DNA from: Muribaculaceae bacterium
Lineage (GTDB): Bacteria; Bacteroidota; Bacteroidia; Bacteroidales; Muribaculaceae
Assembly: GCA_029068655.1 (NCBI GenBank)
Contig: JAIECF010000112.1
Location: 1-64,000 of the forward strand
Direction of reading: 5' to 3'
DNA: 64,000 nt
Part shown: one piece after another, positions 9,420-19,109 of the stretch
Numbering within the stretch: position 1 is the stretch's first letter
Layout of the letters: every line of letters begins with the position of its first letter
Translations under genes and position numbers: made by a program
Notes under the pieces: generated by a model
What the model saw: the letters and a program-made list of their open reading frames with translations, nothing else
Database searches by the model: none
What the model was told of the DNA's origin: nothing

Positions 9420-11495
9420 TTATTCTTCCAATGCTTTTTTAAGGAGTGGATCATCTTCGTATATGCTGTAATGGGTCTTTACAATATTTCCTTCCTTGTC
9501 AATGAGAACTCCGAAAGGAATGGCTGAGAAATTGAAGAGTCCGGTCAGCCTTTGCCAGTCGTCACCTGTAACGAAGATATGCTCTCCTTTGATATCTTCT
9601 TTACTGAGCCATTTCTTACAAGCCTCCATATTCTGGTCAACATCTGCTATATATAATGCCTTGAAAGGTTTATCGGACATTCTTTCCAGAAGTGGTTTCT
9701 GATTTATCATGCCGGCCCGGCAAGGTCCGCATCCGATACCCCAGAAGTCAAGAAACAGAACATTGCCTTTATATGGTTCGATTATTTTGGCAAGCACATT
9801 GCCCTCAGAACTATCCGTGATCATAATGGAAGAGTCTTCTTTACCGTCAATTTGGTTTTCTGCTATCATTACGTCTTTTACGAAATTATTATATTCATCC
9901 ATAAGAATTTCATTCAGCCCGTCATATTCGTTATGCTTGATAATATTAGTCAAAAGTCGGTTGTGTCTCTTTAGGATTGCGGAGGAAGGTTCGTCAATAG
10001 AATGAAGATTGTCGATCAATGAAACAGTACGAACCGACTGTGCCACGAAACAGTTGCCCAGACCTATGGAATCAAGATGATTGATGTCTATGGTATATGG
10101 TTGCGTAAGGTCATCGGAAGAAGTATAGGCGAGTGAGCCCGGTACTGCTTCCATACCGTAAGCCGCCATTGCAGAAGGACGGAATTGGGAATTAAATCTC
10201 CATCTGTTCGGTAGAATCCATCCGTGACACATTAGGACCGGATTGTTATAAATTAGATCCTTATGTTTCAGCCAAGGCTTTAGCAAGACAGTTTCGTCAA
10301 GGCTCTCTCCTTCAACGAAAGAAAGGGTGCCATCCTCATTCTTTTCATAGCGATCACCCTTGGAATAGGAGAAGTCCATCTGAATATCCTCCAGGGCGCA
10401 GCATATATTCCCTATGGCTGCTATGCTGAGCATATCTTTAGCAAACACGCTGACAGGCACGTTTCCAAGAAATTTCGGGAGATCATTACAGACGGAATCG
10501 AGTAAAGCGGCGAGTTGCTCTGATCTCTTATATGTATCAGCTTTCATTGAATCGGTCTTTTCAACTTTGTATTTAGTATACAGTGAGTTTAGACCATATC
10601 TGTTAAACAGACTGTCTGTTAGTATGTTGATGACGGCTACATCATCCGCTTCACCTTCATAGCCGTAAAAATCCGGTACGTATCCCTTCTCAGGATCGAG
10701 TCTGAGAGTCATGCATGTAGCGATGTTCAGTGTATCTCCCGGAATAAGGAAAAGGTTTTTGGATATGTCTCCGAGCTTGAAGTAATCAAACTGTGGATAT
10801 GCAAGAGGAATGTCTAACGCGAACGAGCCATCGGGATTGATGTCGCCGACATTTACTTTCTCCTCATCTGTGAAGTCGTTCTTTGTCCTTACAGAGAATG
10901 TCGAGACTCCATATTTAGGCGAATAGTCGGTGATCTTGCCGCGGATATGTGTCATCCCGTCCTTGTCATAGAACTTGAGGTCTTCATATCGTCGTGGATC
11001 AAGACCGGTCCATTTTTCAGATGGCTTTGTCCCTTTGTCGAGAATATCTGAATATTTAAGAATGTCAGGGTAGACCAAGGTCGCCTGTTCGTCAAGATGT
11101 ATACCATAAGTGCAGTTTCCTATATCTGCAGGGTCGGTCTCGACAAGATCGACGACCTTTATGCTCGCCGGGACTTTCTCAAATATTAGTACTCCGTCAT
11201 GCTGTCCGGACTCGGGCATCCATATATGCGAGCCGAGTTCGATATTTTCCGTACCAATCAGCTTATACTGCTGTGTAGTGTCTTCAGTTGCCAGAAGGCG
11301 GGTATCAGGGCTTACCATGACCCAGAAATGCGGATGATTCTGCAGCCTTACTGCGACTCGTGTGGAAGAGTCGGTTCGTTCCACGTCGGTTACCCTCATC
11401 CATCTGGTTGAAGTTTCTGTTTTTGGTACTATGGCATAAGCCGACATTGCAATGGCCGTAATGGATAATAACGAGAATAATCTGTTTGTTTTCAC
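9420..11495 (-). CDS. TlpA/AhpC-TSA family thiol-disulfide oxidoreductase with large N-terminal region
   Basis: Signal peptide; C-terminal NVLFLDFWGIGCGPCRAGM thioredoxin-fold motif. Confidence 0.8.
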   Translation of the reverse strand: MKTNRLFSLLSITAIAMSAYAIVPKTETSTRWMRVTDVERTDSSTRVAVRLQNHPHFWVMVSPDTRLLATEDTTQQYKLIGTENIELGSHIWMPESGQHDGVLIFEKVPASIKVVDLVETDPADIGNCTYGIHLDEQATLVYPDILKYSDILDKGTKPSEKWTGLDPRRYEDLKFYDKDGMTHIRGKITDYSPKYGVSTFSVRTKNDFTDEEKVNVGDINPDGSFALDIPLAYPQFDYFKLGDISKNLFLIPGDTLNIATCMTLRLDPEKGYVPDFYGYEGEADDVAVINILTDSLFNRYGLNSLYTKYKVEKTDSMKADTYKRSEQLAALLDSVCNDLPKFLGNVPVSVFAKDMLSIAAIGNICCALEDIQMDFSYSKGDRYEKNEDGTLSFVEGESLDETVLLKPWLKHKDLIYNNPVLMCHGWILPNRWRFNSQFRPSAMAAYGMEAVPGSLAYTSSDDLTQPYTIDINHLDSIGLGNCFVAQSVRTVSLIDNLHSIDEPSSAILKRHNRLLTNIIKHNEYDGLNEILMDEYNNFVKDVMIAENQIDGKEDSSIMITDSSEGNVLAKIIEPYKGNVLFLDFWGIGCGPCRAGMINQKPLLERMSDKPFKALYIADVDQNMEACKKWLSKEDIKGEHIFVTGDDWQRLTGLFNFSAIPFGVLIDKEGNIVKTHYSIYEDDPLLKKALEE

Positions 11496-11535
11496 GGTGT
11501 GACTATATTATATTGATTGTGTCTGAATCCGGGTA

Positions 11536-12270
11536 TCAATACTTGACTGAGTTGGCGAATTTGTCGATTATGTCTTGCATCTTAGTATTGATTTCGTTCA
11601 TCTTTTTGAGAAGTTCTTTCCTTTCTTCATCATACTTGGTCGGATATCTGGTAAGATCATTAAACTGGTTTTGTATTTGGTTAAGGAGATTTCGATAAGG
11701 CGCGAGTGCGGCATGAAGTGCTTCCAGACTGCCATTTACACCTGACCCTTGTCTTGCAGGGGCACCCATGCTTTCGTAGAGGTCGGCAAGAGCTTCCTTA
11801 TTAAGCCAGGCGTTGGTCATAAACGTGTATTGCTGTTGGTTGTGTATGTCATAGTAGCCATTGTGTACTGTCATGTCAAGCGTGAATCCCGGGATGAAAT
11901 ATATGTTTATCCAGGCTGAGCAAAGATTATCACCAGGCATGATGGCGCGGATGCGCCCTGCCTTCATTGTGCTCAGGTCGGTTTCGAAGCGAAACCGTTT
12001 GTTTTTTACCGGCACACAGGCTACTAAATCGGATTCAGTGATCTCCTTATCTATATCTGTGATATAGATGTTATAGCATGAGTCCGGAATGTCGATCGCT
12101 ACGTGCCCGTCAATGACGAACTTGTGCTGTCCGGATATGACCTGCTGTCCTTCAGTGGTCATAATATGGCGTTCTGTGTGGGTGTTTTTTTCTTTCTTTG
12201 CAGCCAATTCTATGGGAAATACAGTCATCAGGGAGACTGTGAGGAGCAGGGAAGCAAGTATTCTTTTCAT
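11536..12270 (-). CDS. Secreted protein, DUF4369-like N-terminal domain without a thioredoxin domain
   Basis: Signal peptide; HKFVIDGHVAIDIPDSCYNIYITD... pattern typical of DUF4369 modules preceding TlpA domains. Confidence 0.55.
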   Translation of the reverse strand: MKRILASLLLTVSLMTVFPIELAAKKEKNTHTERHIMTTEGQQVISGQHKFVIDGHVAIDIPDSCYNIYITDIDKEITESDLVACVPVKNKRFRFETDLSTMKAGRIRAIMPGDNLCSAWINIYFIPGFTLDMTVHNGYYDIHNQQQYTFMTNAWLNKEALADLYESMGAPARQGSGVNGSLEALHAALAPYRNLLNQIQNQFNDLTRYPTKYDEERKELLKKMNEINTKMQDIIDKFANSVKY

Positions 12271-12314
12271 AATCTTCAGGTTTGCAGGATAATGGTGTTT
12301 TATTGAAAAACGTT

Positions 12315-12941
12315 TTATTCAGTCATTAGTTGCGCAATGTAGGCTTGATTGGCATCTATTTCATCACGTATGCTCTCGATATACGCGATCTCAGCGTTGC
12401 GGCGTATGTCCAACATGCGGTTTCTCACTTCATCCGGATCCAAGGATCTCTCCTTGTTGACCATCGGCATCTCCCCTTCAGTTACAGGTTGAATGTTTCC
12501 TGATGAAGAATCCTTTGCGAAAACCGGGCGTGCGGAACTGCTCTTTTGTGCTTGCTTTTTTTTGGCGGGGACAGATTTAGCAACTCTTTCTTTCTCATGT
12601 TGAGCCGGGGGTGTGTCCGCAAGAAGTTCAGGAACGAACTGTAGGGTGTCGGATTTAATCGGAGTCTTATTTTCAATTGCAGCAGTAATATTGGGTGTTT
12701 CTGCTGAAGTGTCTGTCTTGATGAAATGCAATGCAGTAATAATGACTATTGTTGCTGCGGCTGCAGCTACAGTCGCAGTGAGGTACGGAATCAAGCGATA
12801 GCGTCGATGCTTCGGGATTGAAAGAGCCTCAGACATCACTCGTTCCTTAAAACCGGAAGAGACTTTGAACTCACATCTTGGACTCAAAATATCTTCGAGG
12901 TCAAGATAGTCATCGTATATTTTTTTCGTATCTTTCTTCAT
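12315..12941 (-). CDS. Single-TM protein, putative anti-sigma factor
   Basis: Downstream of an ECF sigma gene; one TM segment (LIPYLTATVAAAAATIVIITALHFI). Confidence 0.5.
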   Translation of the reverse strand: MKKDTKKIYDDYLDLEDILSPRCEFKVSSGFKERVMSEALSIPKHRRYRLIPYLTATVAAAAATIVIITALHFIKTDTSAETPNITAAIENKTPIKSDTLQFVPELLADTPPAQHEKERVAKSVPAKKKQAQKSSSARPVFAKDSSSGNIQPVTEGEMPMVNKERSLDPDEVRNRMLDIRRNAEIAYIESIRDEIDANQAYIAQLMTE

Positions 12942-12971
12942 AAATGAATCGTTTTTTATTCGATTGATTTG

Positions 12972-13460
12972 TCATTGGTTTAGTTTCTTGCGGATATACT
13001 GTATTGCATACCGGTATCGTGACTTTACGGTGGCTTCCGGAATGCTTTGAAGTTCTGCTATTTGGCTAAAAGTCAATTCATCGTAGCATTTGAGCCGAAC
13101 TGTTTCTGCCTGTTCGAAAGGGAGGCCATCGAGCATTTGCTTTACGCGCCGGAACTCTTCGTCGATATCCCTGTCCTGGATATCGGGTACATCGCCTATC
13201 TCTTCAAGCCGGAGTGAAGGGGGCTTCTTGCGTCGCAGATGGTCGATGCAGGCGTTGCTGACACTTCTCAGTAAGAAATATTCATGATTCTGAATCCTCT
13301 TGCCGTCTGACATTGACCGGTATAGCCGCAGGAATACGTCCTGGACTATATCTTCTGCCGCTTCCCGCGTTCCGATACGCATGAATGCGAAGCGGAAGAG
13401 TCGGTCCTGGTATTGACTGACTATGCTGTCTAATATGTCGGAAGTCTTTTTCGAATTCAT
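12972..13460 (-). CDS. RNA polymerase sigma-70 factor, ECF subfamily
   Basis: AAEDIVQDVFLRLYR, VRLKCYDELTFSQIAELQSIPEATVKSRYRYAIQYIRKKL. Confidence 0.93.
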   Translation of the reverse strand: MNSKKTSDILDSIVSQYQDRLFRFAFMRIGTREAAEDIVQDVFLRLYRSMSDGKRIQNHEYFLLRSVSNACIDHLRRKKPPSLRLEEIGDVPDIQDRDIDEEFRRVKQMLDGLPFEQAETVRLKCYDELTFSQIAELQSIPEATVKSRYRYAIQYIRKKLNQ

Positions 13461-13598
13461 GAATCGGATTTCGCGCTTTTATATAGAATGACGCAAGAGT
13501 ATACGAAAAGATTTATATCTTCGATAAGAATATTTCAACCTTATAAGTGAATATTTGTTTTTATGGTAAATTAAACCTTCTTAAACGATAGAAATACT

Positions 13599-14324
13599 AT
13601 GAAAAAGACGATTCTACTGCTTTTCGCTTTTGTGGCTGCCCTTACAGGTATGGCTCAGGTGCAGATTCCTTATCAGGAACTTCCTTACAATGTGCATTAT
13701 CACTGGGGACTCGTGAATGTTAACATAGGTCACGGAAAGGTAACACTGTCTTCTCAGGGAAATCAGTATAATGCGACACTTGACGGCAATACTATCCCTT
13801 GGGAGGGACGCATCTTCTGTGTCAGCGACACTCTCAATGCGACAATGACTCCCGGAACTCCCTTCAGCCGTGAGACGGTTGACTACGAAAACGGCTGGTA
13901 TCTCAAGCCGAAGGTGATGGAATACCGCAGTGACGGGTTTGTTGCGTCCAATCCTGCAAATTATAAGAATATTGCCGGGCAGGGTAATCTTGATGCCGAT
14001 GCTGAGACGATGGAGGCTGTCACGGTGACTGCGGATATGCTCGGCATGTTCTACTATTTTCATGAGATAGACTTTGAAAGCATGTCTCCAGGACAGCAGG
14101 TGACGATACCTATTGACGGAGGTTACGCTCAGTCTGTAACTGTCACCTATAACGGGGCTTCGGCTTATGGAGGCTATTCCACGTATGACGTCTCGTTTGA
14201 ATATACCTATCAGGGAGCATCTACCGGTTACTCGGTCAAGGCTCAGGTAGACCGCAGCAGCAGAATCCCTGTCCTCCTTAGTGCGGAGCTCGCCATTGGG
14301 CATGTAGAGATGATTTATGAATAG
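13599..14324 (+). CDS. DUF3108-like secreted protein
   Basis: Signal peptide MKKTILLLFAFVAALTGMAQ; beta-rich, FCVSDTLNATMTPGTPFSRETVDYENGWY. Confidence 0.5.
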   Translation: MKKTILLLFAFVAALTGMAQVQIPYQELPYNVHYHWGLVNVNIGHGKVTLSSQGNQYNATLDGNTIPWEGRIFCVSDTLNATMTPGTPFSRETVDYENGWYLKPKVMEYRSDGFVASNPANYKNIAGQGNLDADAETMEAVTVTADMLGMFYYFHEIDFESMSPGQQVTIPIDGGYAQSVTVTYNGASAYGGYSTYDVSFEYTYQGASTGYSVKAQVDRSSRIPVLLSAELAIGHVEMIYE

Positions 14325-14369
14325 ATTAATAATAGAGAATTGGGAATTTAGAATTATCTGAATATTAAT

Positions 14370-14401
14370 AATGCGGGTCGCTTAGATAAGCGTTCCGCAT
14401 T
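14370..14401 (+). terminator. Terminator downstream of the 13599-14324 gene
   Basis: AATGCGGgtCGCTTagatAAGCGttCCGCATT followed by TTTT. Confidence 0.75.
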
Positions 14402-14467
14402 ATTTTAGGCGGAAGTACTACTTTTTTAGGCTGGTACAAATCTGAATGTGCCAAAACTGATATGACT

Positions 14468-14554
14468 ATGAATTGTTACAAATTAGTTGGTAAAATGCCT
14501 ATGAATTGTGACAATTTAGTAAGTAAGTTGCCTATGAAATGTAACAAAATAGGA
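14468..14554 (+). repeat. Imperfect 33-bp tandem repeat (2 full and 1 partial copies)
   Basis: ATGAATTGTTACAAATTAGTTGGTAAAATGCCT / ATGAATTGTGACAATTTAGTAAGTAAGTTGCCT / ATGAAATGTAACAAAATAGG. Confidence 0.75.
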
Positions 14555-14603
14555 ATTATTTACGTTATTATAAATAGATTAAAACTCCATACAGATATTC
14601 GGT

Positions 14604-15269
14604 ATGTTTAAGCGTCAGATACAGGCATCATTGTAGTAGTGGGCTTCCTCTCCTTTCAGAAAACCCCTTGTCATAAGGGGAGCTCGCCAAACCGGGAAAA
14701 CCACAGTGGTCAACGAATTCGCAAAAGAATTTGATACCTATCTTTATATCAACCTTGAAAATCCTATGGCAGCTTCGCTTTTTGAGACTTCAAAAAGCAT
14801 CTCTGGTCTGCTTTCAGACCTATTGCTCTATTGCAATAAAGTAAAAAAAGACGGAAGATTATTGGTATTTATAGATGAGATTCAGTATTCCCGGGCGGCT
14901 GTGCAGAAATTGAGGTATTTCCATGAAGAGCGTCCTGATGTCTATGTCATAGCTGCTGGTTCGCTGCTTGAAAGGCTTCTTGCCTCCGGTATATCTTTCC
15001 TGGTGGGAAGAGTTGAGTATCTGGCGATGCATCCCTGTTCTTTTCTGGAATTCCTTAATGCCATGAGAGAGGAGTTGCTGTATGAGCGTATCAAGTCTCA
15101 TCCAACATCATTAAACGCTTTTATAATATGTAGTTATGGACGCACACGGAGTGCGTCGCTACAGATTCCCACCCGCATTTGCCCCGGACCGGGTCTTCTG
15201 AGAGTCGGTCTGCATCGCAAAGTTATAAACTTTTCTCGAATCAGCAAAATTTTATACAGTAAAAATTGA
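14604..15269 (+). pseudogene. DUF4143-type AAA ATPase remnant
   Basis: Frame from ATG 14604 reads MFKRQIQASL**WASSPFRKPLVIRGARQTGKTTVVNEFAKEF...; tandem TAGTAG at 14634-14639; C-terminal half missing after about 15118. Confidence 0.85.
15130..15162. repeat. REP-like palindrome (copy 3)
   Basis: GTAGttatgGACGCACacggaGTGCGTCgCTAC; related to the 19081 and 56435 elements. Confidence 0.65.
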
Positions 15270-15357
15270 TGTCTTAATTAAATCTGCACTTCATTCAATT
15301 TACCACATATATATGCGATGATTTGAATGTTAACTAAAAACTTTTTAGTGAGATTAG

Positions 15358-15388
15358 TTGTAATTGTAATATAAATGTATTAACTTTG
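15358..15388 (+). promoter_or_regulatory. Promoter of the antitoxin gene
   Basis: TTG-N20-TAACTTTG; it overlaps the listed TTG start at 15386, so the real start is ATG 15407. Confidence 0.5.
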
Positions 15389-15406
15389 CACACAAAAGAA
15401 GTGTTT

Positions 15407-15667
15407 ATGGAATTAGCAATACAGAAAAAAGCTCAGAGTTTCCGTTTGCCGGTGGAGCTCATAGAGCGTTTGAAGAAAATGGCAAAACGGGAAAACCGCA
15501 GTCTAAATAACTTCGTAGAGTGTGCGTTATTGGATCTTGCATATTCGGAGCCGAATGAAGAGACAAAAGCTGCTATAGAAGAGGCAAGGTCTGGAAAACT
15601 TCAGGGTCCCCTTGACGTGTCAAGTGTTGAAGCGATGTATAAGTCTATGGGATTACGAAAATACTAA
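15407..15667 (+). CDS. Ribbon-helix-helix-like antitoxin of a type II TA module
   Basis: KKAQSFRLPVELIERLKKMAKRENRSLNNFVECALLDLAY; C-terminal toxin-binding-like tail. Confidence 0.7.
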   Translation: MELAIQKKAQSFRLPVELIERLKKMAKRENRSLNNFVECALLDLAYSEPNEETKAAIEEARSGKLQGPLDVSSVEAMYKSMGLRKY

Positions 15668-15753
15668 GATTCTCCACTCAGTATAAAAAAGACGCTAAGA
15701 GGTTTCGTAATCAACCGAAGAAGATGGAGAAGGTTGCCAAGATACTAAATTAG
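15655..15753 (+). pseudogene. Remnant of a YafQ/RelE-like toxin
   Basis: Frame gives (T)KILRFSTQYKKDAKRFRNQPKKMEKVAKILN*; overlaps the antitoxin end; no ATG start (ACG) and early TAG. Confidence 0.65.
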
Positions 15754-15809
15754 GAATAAAGAAACTCGACTTTAACCAGAAGAGAGGGAAGATGGCAGTC
15801 TATACATAA

Positions 15810-15841
15810 AAACGCCTACCGGTTGATGCCGGTAGGCGTTT
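15810..15841 (-). terminator. Terminator of the small 15866-16108 gene
   Basis: AAACGCCTACCGG-ttgatg-CCGGTAGGCGTTT perfect 13-bp stem. Confidence 0.85.
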
Positions 15842-15865
15842 GATATTTTTTGATAATTTTTGTGA

Positions 15866-16108
15866 TTACTTGCCGAAGAGGCCGCCGAGCATTCCGCCGG
15901 CTTTTTCCTTTAAGCCGTCGATTACGCTGCCTTTGACACTGTCGAGGTTCACGTTGTTGAGCAGGCCGGATGCGTGAAGCTGGGAAACGATTTCTGCGAA
16001 GTCGAGGTTCTTGAGGTCAAAACCTTTGAGTGCGCTTGTCACCTTTGCGATGTCAAAGTTGTCGCCGAATTTATCCTTGAGTTGGCCGAGGATTTGCTGA
16101 ATGTCCAT
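15866..16108 (-). CDS. Small 80-aa conserved-looking protein
   Basis: MDIQQILGQLKDKFGDNFDIAKVTSALKGFDLKNLD...GGMLGGLFGK; own terminator. Confidence 0.6.
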   Translation of the reverse strand: MDIQQILGQLKDKFGDNFDIAKVTSALKGFDLKNLDFAEIVSQLHASGLLNNVNLDSVKGSVIDGLKEKAGGMLGGLFGK

Positions 16109-16179
16109 AATTGTGTGTTTTTAGTGGGTGAATAATGGTTATGGCTTTTAAACGCATAAGCTCGTGAAAAGGTTCATTT

Positions 16180-19035
16180 TTATTTCAGTTTTGGCTTCAG
16201 TTCGTCGGGTGTCTCGTTGGTGTACATCTCTACAGGAGCAGTCTCCTTCGTGAAGAAGTCGGCAACGATCTCCAGAGTAAGCGAAATAGTAGGTTTGAAG
16301 TCCTCGCTTGCCATATAGCTTAATATAGCATTGCGCATGCGCTTAGCCACCACGCGCTTGTCAAGATCACTGTCAAGGTCCATCGTGGTCATAAAGAGTT
16401 TTCCATTGAGCACATTCGCCTCCACAACCATGCCGAGTTTGCGGCTCAGATGCCAGGTATCGATCGGCTGGATCGGCGATTGGTAGTCGGCGGGGAGTTC
16501 AAGGAGGTTCATTACCTGCGCCTTGTTGACGAGCTCCCACCAGTTGAGGTTGGTCCAGTCGTCGGTCGGAAAGCCATGAGAGAAAAGAGGATGTTCGGTG
16601 TCTATGTATGCTCCGGTGGTATGCGGGGGTCGCATCTTAAACCAGCTTGTGTTCCAGAATACCGGCAGATAGTTCTGTACGATATCCTTGCCAAGGGTCA
16701 CCTTTCCGGCGGCTGTAAGAAGCACGTTGAAGCCTTTCTCGAGATGGCTGAGGGCGTTGGTGTCAAGGGTATCGGTCACGAATACATTATTAGGAACGTC
16801 GAGGACGTCCTCATCGGGATACACCCAGTATTCCCAACTGTTGTGTCCGGCGTCGCCTGCATTTACTGTCAGCGTGTACTTCATCGGAGTGCCAACCTTG
16901 ACGATCGGAAGCTGAACAGAACCAGCTTGATTATTCTTACCAATGGGTATTTCCTGATCAGCAAATGATCCCGATGCAACTGAAGTTCCATCCTTGTCGG
17001 TCACAGAATAAGTCACTTTTGTCTTCCAAAGATCTCCGGAAGTAGCATTGATGATCTCGACGGGTACAGAGATAGTTTCTGTATCAGTGAACACGAATTT
17101 CGGGAAACGTGCAAGAGGAACGACCGGGCTGCAGAACTGCCGCCACTGCTCTCCATCTACATATCCCTTTTCTTTCCAGAATACATTGAGAACGCCTTCA
17201 AGCGCCGTGCCCTGACCGCTGTAGTCGTTGAGGGCGAGAAGCTGGAACCCGGTATAGTCCGGTGTACGAAGGTTGCGCTCTATCTCGTATTTATAACATA
17301 ACGTCTGTAGTTTTCCACTCGACATAAGGAATTTCCTGTCCATACCTTTCATACCGTTTTTCTCAAGCAGATCACGGAAAATCTCAAAGTTTTTGGCCTT
17401 ATATGGTCCCGTATACTGCGACGTCTCGTCAAGGTCAGGGAAAGCGCACCACTGTCCCTGTTCATGGGCTATTATAGGGGCGTGGTTTTCAGGATGTGAT
17501 TCCGAAGGCTTGAAGTTTTTCGGAGTGCGGATGTCTGTCATATAGTCATCATCGCTGGAAGGCATATGGTTTTTCCATTCAAGACCTCGTCCGCCACCCT
17601 TTACATGGTATTCGCTGCCGCCGTCCCATGCCCAGCCTCCACCTACGGATGCTCCGCAATAGATCTTAGTAGGATCATAGTCTTTCATAGTTGCCACCCA
17701 CATGTCTGTGTAGGGTACCCAGTTTCCGGCCGGTTCATTGCCGGCAGCAAACATTATGAACGACGGGTGGTTTCCGTAGGCGTCGATGATGGCTTTCCCC
17801 TCATCGATCAGATATTGGTCGATGGGCATACCGCTTCGCAGCTTCACTCCATGGTTAGGCCAGGAAGGACCTTCAGGCTGAAGATAGATGCCGGCCTTGT
17901 CTGCCGCTGCAAACGCAGCTTCAGGCGGACAATAGCTGTGGAAGCGCATCATGTTGATGCCGTATTCCTTACATTTTGCAAATATCTCAGCCCACGACTC
18001 CTCGTCGGTAGGAGCGTAGCCCGTGAGCGGGAAGCAGCAGTTCTCTACCGTCCCGCGTACATACATCGGGCGACCGTTGATCATAATATTGCGTCCATCT
18101 ACCGAGATATTCCGCATTCCAAAGGTTGTCGAGGCCGTGTCGTCTCCAAAATTGACTGTGACGTCGTAAAGTGGAGTGGAAAATTCATCCCAGGTCTTCA
18201 TATGGTCGCCGAAATCCACGGTGAAGGTCACGGTGTCGCCGTTGAGACTCCAGTCCTTAAGGTCGAATACATCTATTCCATCATCGGATACCACCCTCGC
18301 GGATACCTCTTTTATAAGCTTTGCATCTCCTCCTTTTATGACCTTTATATCAGCCTTTCTGCCTTTGACATCCGGGTATACGCGGAGATTCTTGATATAA
18401 GCATCCATTGGAGTTGCTTTTAGATAGATCTCCCCGGCAATGCCGTTCCAGTTGCCTTGCGTCTGGTCTGTCACGCTGTGGGAATCCTGACCGACGCAGA
18501 CATTCTCTATGCCGTTATAGACCTTTATCTCTATTAAATTGTCGCAACCTGGGTTGATGAACTCCGTAATGTCATACTCGTGTGGCGTGGAGAGCGACAT
18601 ACGATGACCGGCCTCCTTGCCATTGACGGTCAGTGTGGTTTCTATATGAGGACGTTCGAGATGGAGCACGACGCGTTTATTCCTCCATAGCGAAGAAATG
18701 ATCACATTCTTTTTATAATAGGCGTTGCCTACATATTCTTTTTCCGGAGTTAGGAAAAACGGAAACTTGATGTTGCCCGGCTCACGGTAAGGCGCATAGA
18801 GGTCGCTGAAGTAATACGACATATCGTAGAGCGACCCCGTCCATTTAGTGTCAGTGTCCACATCGCGTCCTTTACCGTTGGTGAGCATGGAGCCGGGGAG
18901 TGTTATGTTATCATTAAAGACCGGCTTCTCACCATATCCAAATTGCCAAGAGCCGGCAAGGTCTATTTTATTGTCAGTTGCTGCGAAAGCAGTTGTAGCT
19001 AACAAAATTGCTATTGAAAGAATTATCTTTTTCAC
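16180..19035 (-). CDS. Glycoside hydrolase family 2-like protein, secreted
   Basis: Signal peptide; IDLAGSWQF, jelly-roll; MMRFHSYCPPEAAFAAADKAGIYLQPEGP; FMFAAGNEP. Confidence 0.85.
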   Translation of the reverse strand: MKKIILSIAILLATTAFAATDNKIDLAGSWQFGYGEKPVFNDNITLPGSMLTNGKGRDVDTDTKWTGSLYDMSYYFSDLYAPYREPGNIKFPFFLTPEKEYVGNAYYKKNVIISSLWRNKRVVLHLERPHIETTLTVNGKEAGHRMSLSTPHEYDITEFINPGCDNLIEIKVYNGIENVCVGQDSHSVTDQTQGNWNGIAGEIYLKATPMDAYIKNLRVYPDVKGRKADIKVIKGGDAKLIKEVSARVVSDDGIDVFDLKDWSLNGDTVTFTVDFGDHMKTWDEFSTPLYDVTVNFGDDTASTTFGMRNISVDGRNIMINGRPMYVRGTVENCCFPLTGYAPTDEESWAEIFAKCKEYGINMMRFHSYCPPEAAFAAADKAGIYLQPEGPSWPNHGVKLRSGMPIDQYLIDEGKAIIDAYGNHPSFIMFAAGNEPAGNWVPYTDMWVATMKDYDPTKIYCGASVGGGWAWDGGSEYHVKGGGRGLEWKNHMPSSDDDYMTDIRTPKNFKPSESHPENHAPIIAHEQGQWCAFPDLDETSQYTGPYKAKNFEIFRDLLEKNGMKGMDRKFLMSSGKLQTLCYKYEIERNLRTPDYTGFQLLALNDYSGQGTALEGVLNVFWKEKGYVDGEQWRQFCSPVVPLARFPKFVFTDTETISVPVEIINATSGDLWKTKVTYSVTDKDGTSVASGSFADQEIPIGKNNQAGSVQLPIVKVGTPMKYTLTVNAGDAGHNSWEYWVYPDEDVLDVPNNVFVTDTLDTNALSHLEKGFNVLLTAAGKVTLGKDIVQNYLPVFWNTSWFKMRPPHTTGAYIDTEHPLFSHGFPTDDWTNLNWWELVNKAQVMNLLELPADYQSPIQPIDTWHLSRKLGMVVEANVLNGKLFMTTMDLDSDLDKRVVAKRMRNAILSYMASEDFKPTISLTLEIVADFFTKETAPVEMYTNETPDELKPKLK

Positions 19036-19080
19036 AAAAATAGCGATATTTGATTTTAAGAATAATATTCAGATTGCCTT

Positions 19081-19109
19081 GTAGGGACGCACGAGCCGTG
19101 CGTACCTAC
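19081..19109. repeat. REP-like palindrome (copy 1)
   Basis: GTAGGgACGCACGagcCGTGCGTaCCTAC; contains the GH35 stop codon. Confidence 0.75.
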
